Below, in pieces: positions 1 through 7,861 of a stretch of DNA of 33,673 nucleotides. Within the stretch, counting starts at the first letter, position 1. Each line of letters starts with the position of its first letter. The notes beneath the pieces are model-generated. The model saw only the letters and a program-made list of their open reading frames with translations. It had not been told where the DNA came from and made no database searches. Position numbers and translations under genes: made by a program. The DNA is from Candidatus Chloroploca asiatica (lineage in GTDB: Bacteria; Chloroflexota; Chloroflexia; Chloroflexales; Chloroflexaceae): NCBI RefSeq assembly GCF_002532075.1, contig NZ_LYXE01000140.1:1-33673 (forward strand). Reading direction: 5' to 3'.

Positions 1-45
1 TGCGGGTGCCCCGCCCCGGTACGGGTACCCCTTGCGGGTGCCCCG
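1..45. repeat. GC-rich palindromic dispersed repeat (left end)
   Basis: The first 45 bases carry one and a half copies of a unit built from the core TTGCGGGTGCCCC and the spacer CCCCGGTACGGG. The core TGCGGGTGCCCC is preceded by its near-complement GGTACCCCT, so each unit can fold. The same unit, in the same orientation, fills the last 100 bases of the window. It is non-coding and REP-like; the name is descriptive and no family is asserted. Confidence 0.85.
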
Positions 46-98
46 TTGTATCCGATTTCGTATGATGCAATCGCCCTGCTGAAAGCCATGCACCACCC

Positions 99-127
99 TC
101 GACCATCATTGACGCGAAGCTTATAAT
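99..127 (+). promoter_or_regulatory. Candidate sigma70-type promoter of the hybrid kinase
   Basis: A perfect TATAAT at 122-127 lies 17 bp after TCGACC at 99-104, which matches four of six bases of the TTGACA consensus. Transcription would begin near 134. That makes the upstream TTG at 138 an unlikely start and favours the ATG at 192, leaving a leader of about 58 nt. Seen in sequence only. Confidence 0.5.
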
Positions 128-191
128 AGAAGGTGAGTTGCATGTTTCCAATATCCCCCTATCCTGTGTCCAACAGAGATCGGATTCGTAC

Positions 192-3100
192 ATGGCTACT
201 CACATCTCCCCCGCAGAGCTTCACGCTGCATTGGAACAGGCGCTCGCACGGATTGCTGAACTTGAAGCGCTGATCGCAACCGAACGTCAGTCAAGCACCA
301 CCCTGCGCCCTGAAGGTGCGTCGCAACATAAACCTTTGCCCACAGCTGCCCCAGCTACGACCGAACACGAGCAGGCCGCAGTGCTGATGACTGCCCAGCG
401 CGACCTGGCGCGCTTGATCGCCCAGGATGCCCCAGAAGCAGAGGTCTGGACGACGTGCCTGCAGGCTGCCATTCTTGTCTCGGGCTTGGATTGCGGTGGG
501 CTCTACCTGTTCAATGCCGACAATCGAGCCTTTGAACTTGTCGCGCATCAAGGCCTGAGCCCGGCTTTTGTGCAGGCAGTAGCTCATTTTGCCGAAGATA
601 CCCCCAATGCCCAGCTTATGCTGCGTGGGACAGGAGTCTGTTTCACCGCCGCCGAGATGGCTTCCCAGAATGATCAGCGTGCCGAGGGGTTGCGGGCCAT
701 GGCTGCCATTCCGCTGGAACACCGCGGGCAGGTGCTGGGTTGTTTGAATGTTGCCTCGCATCTCCATTGTGCTATTCCCGAACAAGCATATCAGGCGCTG
801 GCGATCATCGCCGTCGAGATTGGCAGTCTCCTCATTCAGCAACAGAGCGAGGCGGCCTTGAAGCAGAGCCATGCCCAATTGAGCGCCGCCCTGGTTGCGG
901 CGCGTATGGGTACCTTGCGGTATCATCTTCCAACCCAGCGTATCTTCTGGTCGCCCGAAGCCGCGCAGATTATTGGGACAAATCAGGTTGAAGAAACCTT
1001 AAGCAGATTCATCGAGTATTTTCACCCCGAGGATCGGGAACTGGCCCTCAATGTGTTGCAAGAGGCCTTAGCGCAGAAGAGTGTCCCGAGCCGCGAATAT
1101 CGTATCTTCACGGCTTCAGGCGAGTTGCGCTGGATTACGAATTACGGCAAGCTGGAATATGATCAAGCTGGCAACCCGCTCGCGCTTTCAGGACTGATCC
1201 AGGATATTACCGAACGGAAGCAGGCCGAACAAAAACTGCAGCGCAATGAGCAACTGCTGCGCCTGTTCGTCGCCCACACCCCGGCAGCGATCGCGATGTT
1301 CGACCGCGATATGCGTTACATTATCGCCAGCCAGCGTTATCTGATCGATTACCGCCTCGGCGAACTAGATGTGACAGGGCGCTCGCATTACGATGTTTTT
1401 CCAGAAATGACCGACGAACACCGGGCGATTCATCAGCGTTGCCTCGCAGGTGACGTCGAAATTCAGGCGAATGATCGCTTGCTACGTGCTGATGGAACGA
1501 TCGACTGGGTGCGCTATGAGATTCGTCCCTGGTATGAATTGAACGATGAGATTGGCGGTCTCATCTTCCTCTCTGAAGTGATTACCGAGCGCAAAACTGC
1601 GGAAGCGGCCCTGCGTGCGAGCGAAGAACGCTACCGGCACCTTGCCGAAGAACTGGAACAACGCGTTCAGCAGCGCACCGCAGAGGTGCAAGACTTGTAC
1701 GATCATGCGCCGGTCGGCTACCATTCGCTGGATGCCGAAGGGCGCATTGTTATGATAAACCAAACCGAACTGGATTGGCTGGGCTATAGCCGTGAGGAAC
1801 TGCTGGGCCGCTCGATGACCGACCTCTTTACACCAGAAACGCTGGAAGTGTTCACGCATGAGTTCCCCGTTTTCAAACAGCGCGGCTGGATGCAAAACGC
1901 AGAGGTAACCCTCATCCGCAAAGATGGCTCCACTTTTCCCACGCTGATCAATGCCACCGCGATCAAAGACGCTACCGGACAATTCCTGATGAGCCGCTCG
2001 GTTGTCTTTGACAATACCGAGCGCAAGAAGGCTGAAGTGGCTCTGCGCCTCAGCCGTGACCAGTTGAGCGTGGCGAACGCCGCGTTGCACAAAGCCTCGC
2101 AAGCCAAGAATGAGTTTCTGGCCACTATGAGCCACGAACTACGCACGCCCCTGAATGGCATCCTCGGCATGGCTGAAATTTTGCTGGAAGAGATCCGTGG
2201 CCCGCTAAACGAACGCCAGCGTCGTGCTGTCGCGAACATCGAGTCGAGCGGCGGGCATCTGCTCAGTTTGATCAATGATATCCTCGACCTTTCGAAGGTC
2301 GAAGCCGGCAAGCTGGAGTTGCACCTCGAGTCGATTCTCGTTGGGGAGATCTGCGAGACTAGCCTGATCTTCATGAAGGAACCGGCATTAAAGAAAGACC
2401 TTAACCTCGCATACGAGTTCGACCCGCAGGTTGTGACGATGACGGCCGACGGGCGGCGGTTGAAACAGATCTTGATCAACCTGCTCAGCAATGCGGTCAA
2501 GTTTACGCCCTCTGGGGGCAAGGTTACGCTGCAAGTCAGGGGCGATGCGGAACGTCAGACGATTGATTTTGCCGTAATTGATACAGGCATCGGCATTGCC
2601 GCCGCCGATATGAAGCGTCTGTTTAAGCCCTTTACCCAGGTTGATAGCAGCCTGGCACGGGCGCATGAAGGCTCAGGTCTGGGGTTAGCGCTGGTCATGG
2701 ATCTGGTCGAACTGCATGGCGGCAGTATCAAGGTCGTGAGTGAAGTCGGCCAGGGCAGTACCTTTACCGTGCGCCTGCCCTGGGACGACGACCTCACAGG
2801 AGGCGGAGGAAAAACAGAGCCACACCAATCGGAAGCAGCACCCTCCAGGCAGGCATCAGCCCAACCGCCACCATGCTCAGGAACGATCCTGTTGGTGGAA
2901 GACAAAGCCATAAGCATCGTCGCTATGAGCGATTATTTGAGCAACCTTGGCTATAGCATCATCACAGCGACCAATGGACAGGAAGCGATCGAACGCGCCC
3001 AGGCGCATACGCCCGACCTTATTCTGATGGACATTCACATGCCGGTGATGGATGGCTTGCAGTCCATCCGCCGCCTGCGGGCGGATCCACGCTTCGCCAC

Positions 3101-3248
3101 CGTGCCGATCATTGCGCTCACAGCCCTAGCAATGACCGGCGACCGCGAGCGTTGTCTCGCCGCTGGCGCCACTGACTATCTCAGCAAGCCCGTCAAAATG
3201 AGGCAACTTGCCGCCCTGATTGCCCGCCTGTTGACCCCCACGGGTTGA
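192..3248 (+). CDS. Hybrid sensor histidine kinase, GAF-PAS-PAS-PAS-HisKA-HATPase-REC
   Basis: This is a soluble hybrid sensor kinase that autophosphorylates on histidine and passes the phosphate to its own receiver. Counting from the ATG at 192 (1018 aa), it has a GAF domain (about 62-220) and three PAS domains (about 235-345, 352-470 and 502-617), two of them closed by the usual DITERK/VITERK ends. A short coiled coil (about 475-500) precedes the third PAS. The HisKA phosphoacceptor is H648 in MSHELRTPLNG. The HATPase has its N box (INLLSNAVKF) and G boxes DTGIGIA and GSGLGLAL. The C-terminal receiver (about 897-1018) has phosphoacceptor D947 in LMDIHMPVMDG. No membrane segment is visible, so a cytoplasmic signal is likely. 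The frame stays open to a TTG at 138, but a TATAAT at 122-127 argues against it. There is no separate response regulator nearby. It converges on the next gene with only 32 bp between stops. Confidence 0.95.
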   Translation: MATHISPAELHAALEQALARIAELEALIATERQSSTTLRPEGASQHKPLPTAAPATTEHEQAAVLMTAQRDLARLIAQDAPEAEVWTTCLQAAILVSGLDCGGLYLFNADNRAFELVAHQGLSPAFVQAVAHFAEDTPNAQLMLRGTGVCFTAAEMASQNDQRAEGLRAMAAIPLEHRGQVLGCLNVASHLHCAIPEQAYQALAIIAVEIGSLLIQQQSEAALKQSHAQLSAALVAARMGTLRYHLPTQRIFWSPEAAQIIGTNQVEETLSRFIEYFHPEDRELALNVLQEALAQKSVPSREYRIFTASGELRWITNYGKLEYDQAGNPLALSGLIQDITERKQAEQKLQRNEQLLRLFVAHTPAAIAMFDRDMRYIIASQRYLIDYRLGELDVTGRSHYDVFPEMTDEHRAIHQRCLAGDVEIQANDRLLRADGTIDWVRYEIRPWYELNDEIGGLIFLSEVITERKTAEAALRASEERYRHLAEELEQRVQQRTAEVQDLYDHAPVGYHSLDAEGRIVMINQTELDWLGYSREELLGRSMTDLFTPETLEVFTHEFPVFKQRGWMQNAEVTLIRKDGSTFPTLINATAIKDATGQFLMSRSVVFDNTERKKAEVALRLSRDQLSVANAALHKASQAKNEFLATMSHELRTPLNGILGMAEILLEEIRGPLNERQRRAVANIESSGGHLLSLINDILDLSKVEAGKLELHLESILVGEICETSLIFMKEPALKKDLNLAYEFDPQVVTMTADGRRLKQILINLLSNAVKFTPSGGKVTLQVRGDAERQTIDFAVIDTGIGIAAADMKRLFKPFTQVDSSLARAHEGSGLGLALVMDLVELHGGSIKVVSEVGQGSTFTVRLPWDDDLTGGGGKTEPHQSEAAPSRQASAQPPPCSGTILLVEDKAISIVAMSDYLSNLGYSIITATNGQEAIERAQAHTPDLILMDIHMPVMDGLQSIRRLRADPRFATVPIIALTALAMTGDRERCLAAGATDYLSKPVKMRQLAALIARLLTPTG

Positions 3249-3280
3249 CGTCTTTCTAGCTTGCATAGAATAGAATGGTA

Positions 3281-4174
3281 TCACCCCCGCACCAACGTCA
3301 CCATTCGCCCGCTCAGCGTGGTGGCGCTGGTCGCGCTGGTGCGTTCGGCAATGGGTGGCTGCCCTGGGCGCTGGTCGAAGATCACCAGCCAGCCAGTGTC
3401 CAGGCCCAGCCCGGCCAGGTAGCCATCGAGTTGGGCCAACCCTTCGGTCTGAGGGTCGGGGTTGACTTCCCGCCAGACCTTCACCTCAATCGGCAGGATG
3501 ACGTGACCAAACTCCAGGCGCAAATCGAGCCGTCCGCGCCCCACCGCAGCCTCGCGCTCGACACGCCCGCCGCCATTGGCGACCCGATCGAGGAAGGCCA
3601 TCAATACGAGGTGGGGCGCGATCTCGTGGTAACTGGTCGTGCCCAACAGGGGCTGCCCGTGCTGCCGCCAGAAGGAGAGAAAGGCCTCCAGCAACCGGGT
3701 TGGCTCAAGCTGCCCATCTGGCCCGATCCATGTCGGTGCCACCGGCGGAAAGAACGAGCGCGTCGTGAAGGTCAGCGTGCGCGGAATGACCGCCGCATAG
3801 ATCGGGTTGGCCAGCACCAGACCCTGATGTGCATCTAGCGGTTGCAGTTCCATCGGCAAGCGCAGCAGCGCATCCTCGCGCCACGAACGCAAGATCGACA
3901 CCTCGGCCTGTTCTGGCGTCGCCGAAAAGGGTGCCCCCACCTCGACCGAGAGCATGATCGCCGTCCAGTCTCCGCTCGCCGTCAGCGCCTGGGCCAACGC
4001 CAGCATCGCGGTGGTCTTACCGGTCTGGCGCGGGGCGTGCAGCACGAAGTACGACTGCTGGACAATCAGGCGCTCAAGCTCAGGCAGCCGCGCCAGCGGC
4101 GGCAGCATGTAGTGAATATTGGGGCGGCAAGGGCCAGCCACATTAAACCAGCGCATAGATGTCCTTGGGCTCAT
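3281..4174 (-). CDS. ATP-binding protein with PD-(D/E)XK-like C-terminus, missing the middle of its ATPase domain
   Basis: The N-terminus has a P-loop in APRQTGKTT (K53 counting from the ATG at 4174) and matches the start of a family I recall in Chloroflexota and cyanobacteria of roughly 500 aa, with a AAA-like ATPase followed by a PD-(D/E)XK-type domain. The C-terminus keeps that second domain, with GRGRLDLRLEFG followed by PIEVKVW (D...ExK), and the family-typical EGLAQLDGYLAGLGLD end. Only 297 aa remain. Around residues 105-115 (about 3825-3845) the sequence passes from the early ATPase (RLPMELQP) directly to the post-ATPase segment (GLVLANPIY), so Walker B, sensor and lid regions are absent. 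The reading frame is intact, which suggests an in-frame internal deletion. The frame stays open upstream to 4315, but that part is a non-coding repeat; MSPRTSMRWFN (4174) or MRWFN (4156) fits the family start. ATPase activity is unlikely. Confidence 0.8.
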   Translation of the reverse strand: MSPRTSMRWFNVAGPCRPNIHYMLPPLARLPELERLIVQQSYFVLHAPRQTGKTTAMLALAQALTASGDWTAIMLSVEVGAPFSATPEQAEVSILRSWREDALLRLPMELQPLDAHQGLVLANPIYAAVIPRTLTFTTRSFFPPVAPTWIGPDGQLEPTRLLEAFLSFWRQHGQPLLGTTSYHEIAPHLVLMAFLDRVANGGGRVEREAAVGRGRLDLRLEFGHVILPIEVKVWREVNPDPQTEGLAQLDGYLAGLGLDTGWLVIFDQRPGQPPIAERTSATSATTLSGRMVTLVRG

Positions 4175-4252
4175 GCAGGCGAGTAGTGTACATTGTACCA
4201 TTTCCCAGTAAACCACCACTTCGAGCAGGGCTGCTGCAAAAGTCTTCCTGAT

Positions 4253-4314
4253 TGTCCGCAGATGACACAGATTTAGAGCGTCCGCATCTGCGCCATCTGC
4301 GTCATCTGCGGACA
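4253..4314. repeat. Inverted repeat with 9-bp tandem core
   Basis: Perfect 14-bp arms TGTCCGCAGATGAC (4253-4266) and GTCATCTGCGGACA (4301-4314) flank a 34-bp centre. The right side is three tandem 9-bp units of the type CATCTGCGN at 4285-4311. It lies between the divergent truncated ATPase and the TIR-protease, directly before the point where TIR homology should begin. I recall similar ATCTGCG-type repeats in other environmental bacterial genomes, so a dispersed mini-repeat is likely. Confidence 0.75.
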
Positions 4315-4461
4315 CTATCGAACCCTACTGGGACGTTGCACCCGCCCTACGTACACGCCTAGGGCGAGCAGTTTCTCATCTTTCAGCCCCATCAGGATAT
4401 ACAGTGGGGGCAACAGAATGACACAGAAGTAGCGGCAACGCTTGCCAACGTCTATCTCTTC

Positions 4462-5673
4462 TTGCCAGTGATCACGCCGAGCTACTTCACCGATTCCCGT
4501 TGCCGTCAAGAACTCACGCTCTTTCTCGAGCGCGAGTGCCAGTTAGGCCGCAACGACCTGATCCTGCCCCTCCTCTATCTCCCGACGCCCAGACGCCAAC
4601 CCCCTCATACTGACCCACTTGCCGCAGCCATTGCCACCCGTACCGCCGAAGATTGGACCGCATTGCGTCACGCCGCCATGAACTCCCCTGACGTCCACAA
4701 CGCCATTGAGCGCCTCGCCACCCACATTCTCGCCGCCCTCAACCGAGTGCAATCCGCAACTTCAGAGCGCTTTACTGGTACGCCACCCGCTTCGGGCGAG
4801 ACACTGTCAGAAAGCACGGTAGTCGAATCTGGACGCTTGAATGCGCCGATGCTCCCGGTGGTTGAAGCGCAACGGCTGCTCACCTGTGCCGATGCCGTGG
4901 CGCTGGTCAGTATCGGCCAGTTTGAGCGTGGGCAACTCAAGCCGAAACGGAGTACGGGCACAGCCTGGCTGATTACGCCTGACCTGGCATTGACCTGCTG
5001 GCATGTCGTGCATGGACGAGGTATGTTTGAAGACAAAGCACGTACGAAGGATGTTGACACTCAGGTAGAGCATTGTCTGTTGACGTTCAACTTCACCGAA
5101 GTTGGGGCAGGCACCGACTACATCCTCGAACGCATCGAATGTGCCGAACGTAACAGCAGTGGCCTCGATTATGCCCTGGTGCGCCTGCGTGATCGCCCTG
5201 ATCACCCCCTGGCGCAACGTCAGCCACTGATCATTGAACCCGAAGCCCCGCTGACGGCGATCAGTGAACTTTACATCATGCAGCACCCACGCGGCCAGCC
5301 AAGCCAGGGCGCCGATGGACACTTTGTGCGACGGCTTGCTAACGACCAGCGTCTGCACTACACCAACCCCACGACCGAAGGCACGAGTGGCTCAGCGGTC
5401 TTGGTACGCCCCCGTTGGCGCGTCGTTGCCATGCACCACGGTGCCACGCCCGACACCACATATGGTGAAGGCATCGCCTTACGTTCAATTATGCAGAACA
5501 TCCAGCATCAACGACGAGACTTGTATGAGGAAATTATGGAAGTCCAACGTACCCCTTACCGTTCGCTTATTTTTTGGGCGCTAAATGAAATTGCATCCCC
5601 ACTGGGAACCGAAAAGCGGCTCCGATTTGCAGACCATTCCCCACTTGAGGCTACACGATTTCGGGAAGTGTAA
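4462..5673 (+). CDS. TIR-trypsin-like serine protease fusion with truncated TIR domain
   Basis: Residues 2-45 match the second half of a bacterial TIR domain: LPVITPSYFTDSRCRQE, with the glutamate of the CRQE segment at the usual NADase catalytic position. Residues about 135-365 form a trypsin-like serine protease with an apparent triad H181 (LTCWHVVHG), D236 (SGLDYALVRL) and S309 (GTSGSAV). TIR-protease fusions occur in bacterial conflict or signalling systems in which one domain senses and the other acts. The frame is open upstream to 4363 and reads further TIR-like sequence (DIQWGQQND, then ANVYLF), but a TAG at 4360 ends it. There is no ATG or GTG in that stretch, so TTG 4462 is the first start. 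The first strand and BB-loop part of the TIR is therefore missing. The protease domain looks intact. The gene is either a recent pseudogene or now a protease only. The last ~45 residues are unrecognised. Confidence 0.8.
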   Translation: MPVITPSYFTDSRCRQELTLFLERECQLGRNDLILPLLYLPTPRRQPPHTDPLAAAIATRTAEDWTALRHAAMNSPDVHNAIERLATHILAALNRVQSATSERFTGTPPASGETLSESTVVESGRLNAPMLPVVEAQRLLTCADAVALVSIGQFERGQLKPKRSTGTAWLITPDLALTCWHVVHGRGMFEDKARTKDVDTQVEHCLLTFNFTEVGAGTDYILERIECAERNSSGLDYALVRLRDRPDHPLAQRQPLIIEPEAPLTAISELYIMQHPRGQPSQGADGHFVRRLANDQRLHYTNPTTEGTSGSAVLVRPRWRVVAMHHGATPDTTYGEGIALRSIMQNIQHQRRDLYEEIMEVQRTPYRSLIFWALNEIASPLGTEKRLRFADHSPLEATRFREV

Positions 5674-6152
5674 AACGTTTCCGCTGAATCAGCCGCTAAG
5701 TGGGGCACAGCGCACTCCAAATGGTCCGTTTTGACCCGCTGGTGGGGAAATTTCACGAACCGGTTCTCAAAATAAGCGAACGGTGAGATGATGCTACGGT
5801 TTTTAGAAATTTCTTGACAGCCAATTGACAGCCTAACCAAAACATAGCGCTGGATGTGGGCAGACGGCTGTGAGCAGCGGATCGCATCAGAAAGCCAGAC
5901 ACTGACAGCTACGCACAGCTATGGATAGGCTCGCAGCAGTTTCCTAAACTGCGTGTCAGCCGTTCAATCAGAAGTGACCTCATTAAAGCGGTAGGGGCAA
6001 CTGTAAACATTTCTTGTTGCTTGTAGCTCGTGCGGTGAATTCCATACGCCCCTGCTCATGGAGCCAACATGGAGCCAAATGAGCAAATGACGATGGATAA
6101 TAGAACATTGGTAGTGATTGGGGGTGTCTCTCACGTGCGCTTCTGTCCTTGC
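5674..6152. other. Intergenic stretch without a recognisable gene
   Basis: About 480 bp with no convincing coding sequence on either strand; the frames present are short and lack family resemblance. It holds a direct repeat TTGACAGCC at 5813-5821 and 5824-5832 (11-bp spacing, each like a -35 box) and a tandem CATGGAGCCAA at about 6057-6078. The base composition is lower in GC than that of the neighbouring genes. Confidence 0.5.
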
Positions 6153-6172
6153 TCTGCTAGCATACGAGCAGA
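6153..6172 (+). promoter_or_regulatory. Candidate operator hairpin upstream of the toxin-antitoxin pair
   Basis: TCTGCT at 6153-6158 and AGCAGA at 6167-6172 form a 6-bp inverted repeat with an 8-base centre. It sits immediately before the ribosome binding site AGGAGG (6177-6182) of the antitoxin. Toxin-antitoxin operons are usually autoregulated through such sites; the assignment here is an inference. Confidence 0.35.
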
Positions 6173-6187
6173 CACAAGGAGGATCGT

Positions 6188-6436
6188 ATGTTCCGCACAC
6201 TTCAGGGCGTGTTTCGCAATGGCAAGATAGAACTCGTTGAACACGGGGATGAGATTGCAAACGAGACACCTGTATTCGTGACCATCTTGCCCGTTGGGCT
6301 TGATCTCGCCGCCTACGATCTTGATCAAGCACAGGCAGCCGACCTGCGCGCCCGTCTTGCCGTGTTTGCTGCGGATTGGGATCAGCCTGAGATGGACGTT
6401 TACAATGACTACGACACGGCCAAGCAGCAGATATAA
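6188..6436 (+). CDS. AF2212-like (DUF104-type) antitoxin-like protein
   Basis: This 82-aa protein begins MFRTLQGVFRNGKIEL and continues to TPVFVTILP. The pattern of a short strand, NGKIEL turn and VTIL strand resembles the AF2212/DUF104-like antitoxin fold. The C-terminal half (ADLRARLAVFAADWDQPEM, then DVYNDYD) is acidic and helical, as expected for a part that wraps around a toxin. The start is secured by a strong ribosome binding site, AGGAGG at 6177-6182, five bases before the ATG. Its end overlaps the MazF-like toxin gene by 32 bp, the usual arrangement for a type II toxin-antitoxin pair. The antitoxin appears complete, whereas its partner is internally deleted. The family call is from memory of sequence patterns and is moderately secure. 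Confidence 0.75.
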   Translation: MFRTLQGVFRNGKIELVEHGDEIANETPVFVTILPVGLDLAAYDLDQAQAADLRARLAVFAADWDQPEMDVYNDYDTAKQQI

Positions 6437-6587
6437 ACGTGGCGATGTGGTTCTGGTGCTTTTTCCCAACGCCGATCTGCGCACCACCAAAACACGTCCC
6501 GTTGTGATTGTCCAAGCGACGAATTTGGGTACAGGCTTGGCTCAATATAGGGTAGACACTGCGCTTCGTCACACGTTCGGGCTATGA
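6405..6587 (+). pseudogene. MazF/PemK-like toxin with central deletion
   Basis: Translation from the ATG at 6405 gives 60 aa. The N-terminal part, YKRGDVVLVLFPNADL then TKTRPVVIVQ, is a typical PemK/MazF mRNA-interferase start, with the GDVV strand and the KTRP loop that carries the conserved catalytic Arg. A complete protein of this family is about 110-120 aa. Here the sequence runs to NLGTGLAQ and then jumps to VDTALRHTFGL, which looks like the family C-terminus (usually a ...VDAALRHTLGL-type end). About 45 central residues holding the second half of the barrel and the conserved Ser/Thr are absent, while the frame is preserved. A working RNase is unlikely. It is coupled to the antitoxin by a 32-bp overlap. 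Confidence 0.75.
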
Positions 6588-6963
6588 CTTCGTCGGCCCG
6601 GGTTCCATCGCGCAGCCTGGGGCCATGCGACCGTCTTGCTCTGGTTCAGCTTCGCGGCAAGGCTGTTGACCACCACGCTCCCGTTTCATCCGGGTCAGGG
6701 GTGGAGGCTATGGCCTGATAGCTCGCCACCGGCTGCGTATCCACGGTCTTCTTCCTGGAACTCATTGCCCGTTCATCGCAACCGCGGTGATACGCTGCTC
6801 AGCGCATCACCGTGGTGGCGTCCCTGCGTGCGCGGGAGGCGTTGATGGGGTGTATCGCCTCGCACGTCTGCTCACGCAATTCGTTGGGGAGAAATCCGAT
6901 GGCCTCCCCGTGCGCTTGCTGGCGTGCGCTAGCTTCTCAGGTGACCATGGCAAGGAGATCCGT
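6588..6963. other. Unassigned stretch between toxin remnant and DinB fragment
   Basis: About 375 bp with no frame I can assign. One plus-strand frame reads ITVVASLRAREAL at about 6805-6845, vaguely like a transposase C-terminus, but stops and frame changes prevent a call. The strongest structure is the 36-bp imperfect palindrome at 6781-6816, listed separately. The end of the stretch carries AAGGAG (6954-6959), the ribosome binding site of the DinB-like fragment. Confidence 0.4.
6781..6816. repeat. 36-bp imperfect palindrome
   Basis: Arms ACCGCGGTGATACGCTG (6781-6797) and CAGCGCATCACCGTGGT (6800-6816) pair at 15 of 17 positions around a 2-base centre. No T-run follows, so it is a poor intrinsic terminator. 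Its symmetry suits a protein-binding site, a recombination site or a mobile-element end. Confidence 0.7.
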
Positions 6964-7183
6964 ATGTCCCAAGTTGAGCAACCCGCGCCGGTGCGTTTGG
7001 TCTACCTCCACACCCTTTTTGCCTACGATGCGTGGGCCTCGGGCCGCGTCTTCGCGACCGCTGCGCATCTTGCCCCGGCAGCCCTTGACGCGACCCCACT
7101 CCAGGGGCTTGGCAGCCTCCGTCAGGTTCTGGTTCACATGGTGAGCGCGACCTGGGTCTGGCGGAGTCGCCTGAGCGGAGCGA
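6964..7183 (+). pseudogene. DinB-family protein, N-terminal fragment
   Basis: From the ATG at 6964 (preceded by AAGGAG at 6954-6959) the sequence reads LHTLFAYDAWASGRVFATA, then LGSLRQVLVHMVSATWVWRSRL. This is the first two helices of a DinB/YfiT-like four-helix metal-binding hydrolase, including the conserved HxxxxxxxW segment around VHMVSATWVW. Homology stops near 7175-7183, at SRLSGAN. From there the DNA encodes a serine recombinase in another frame, so the remaining two-thirds of the ~160-aa protein, including later metal ligands, is absent. No DinB-like continuation is seen downstream of the recombinase fragment. It looks like a gene interrupted or truncated by a mobile element. Confidence 0.7.
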
Positions 7184-7756
7184 ACTGCCGTGATCGTGCA
7201 CAAGCTCGACCGCTTCTTTCGGCGTGCCCATTTGTTGCTACAGACGATCGAAGAGTTCGAGCGTCACGGCGTGACCTTTGTGTCCGTCAACGAGCAGATC
7301 GACTTTTCGACGCCAATAGGACGCGTGATGCTGGCCAATCTCGCGGCCTTCGCCGAGTATTACAGCCGGAACCTGGGTGAAGAGACGCGCAAAGGCCATC
7401 GCGAAAAAGCCCGGCAAGGGAAAGCCGTCGGCCCGGTGCCGGTTGGTTATCGCAAAGACGATCAGGGTGTGCTCGTCCCCTCCGATGACGCCGAAGTTGT
7501 GCGCGAGATCTTTCGCCTCTACGCAACGGGCCAGTATTCCTATGGCGATATCGCTGATGCGATGAATCAGCGAGGCCATCGCCTGCCCAGCGTCAAGTAC
7601 ACGACTCCCGAAGAGAGCAGGCGTGAGGCTCGTCTCCCGGAGAGCGCGATACAAGGCGAGAAAGTGGATGACCCACAAGATGAGGACGGCCAGATACAGG
7701 CTGTTCTCTACTATGCGCGCCGTTCTAACGGCGGGAAACCTCATAACCTCCACTAA
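7175..7756 (+). pseudogene. Large serine recombinase fragment (second half of resolvase domain plus recombinase domain)
   Basis: The frame opens after a TGA at 7172 and reads TAVIVHKLDRFFRR, FVSVNEQIDFSTPIGRVML, then FAEYYSRNLGEETRKGHREK. This is the C-terminal half of the resolvase catalytic domain of a recombinase family protein, including the HKLDR arginine and the long helix E. It continues into the recombinase domain (GKAVGPVPVGYRKDDQG and EVVREIFRLYATGQYSYGDIADAMN). The catalytic serine segment at the N-terminus is missing, as are the zinc ribbon and coiled coil at the C-terminus. After HRLPSVKYTTPE the sequence to 7756 is not family-like. The first usable start would be GTG 7190, but there is no ribosome binding site, so I call it a remnant. 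A zinc-ribbon remnant of the same family occurs at 28873-29112. Confidence 0.8.
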
Positions 7757-7861
7757 CTTCGCGCTCCTGCGTGGCAGGTTCCCGTATGGTGCGGGGCCAG
7801 CATTCGATGATGCTCAACGCTCCCGCGCCTCACGATGATAGCACCCGACGGCACGCATGGC

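Noticed and set aside
138-191. TTG start at 138 for the hybrid kinase
   Set aside because: A TATAAT at 122-127 would place transcription start near 134, there is no room for a ribosome binding site, and the extra 18 residues show no homology.
5813-5832. Two TTGACA boxes as a promoter for the antitoxin
   Set aside because: No -10 box at a suitable distance from either, and the antitoxin start lies more than 350 bp away.
7600-7753. Minus-strand frame starting GTG 7753 with a convincing hydrophobic stretch (LYLAVLILWVIHFLALYRA) after AGGAG
   Set aside because: It runs into the antisense of the recombinase fragment, has no family match I recognise, and the hydrophobic run could be a by-product of the opposite strand. 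Not strong enough to list as a gene.
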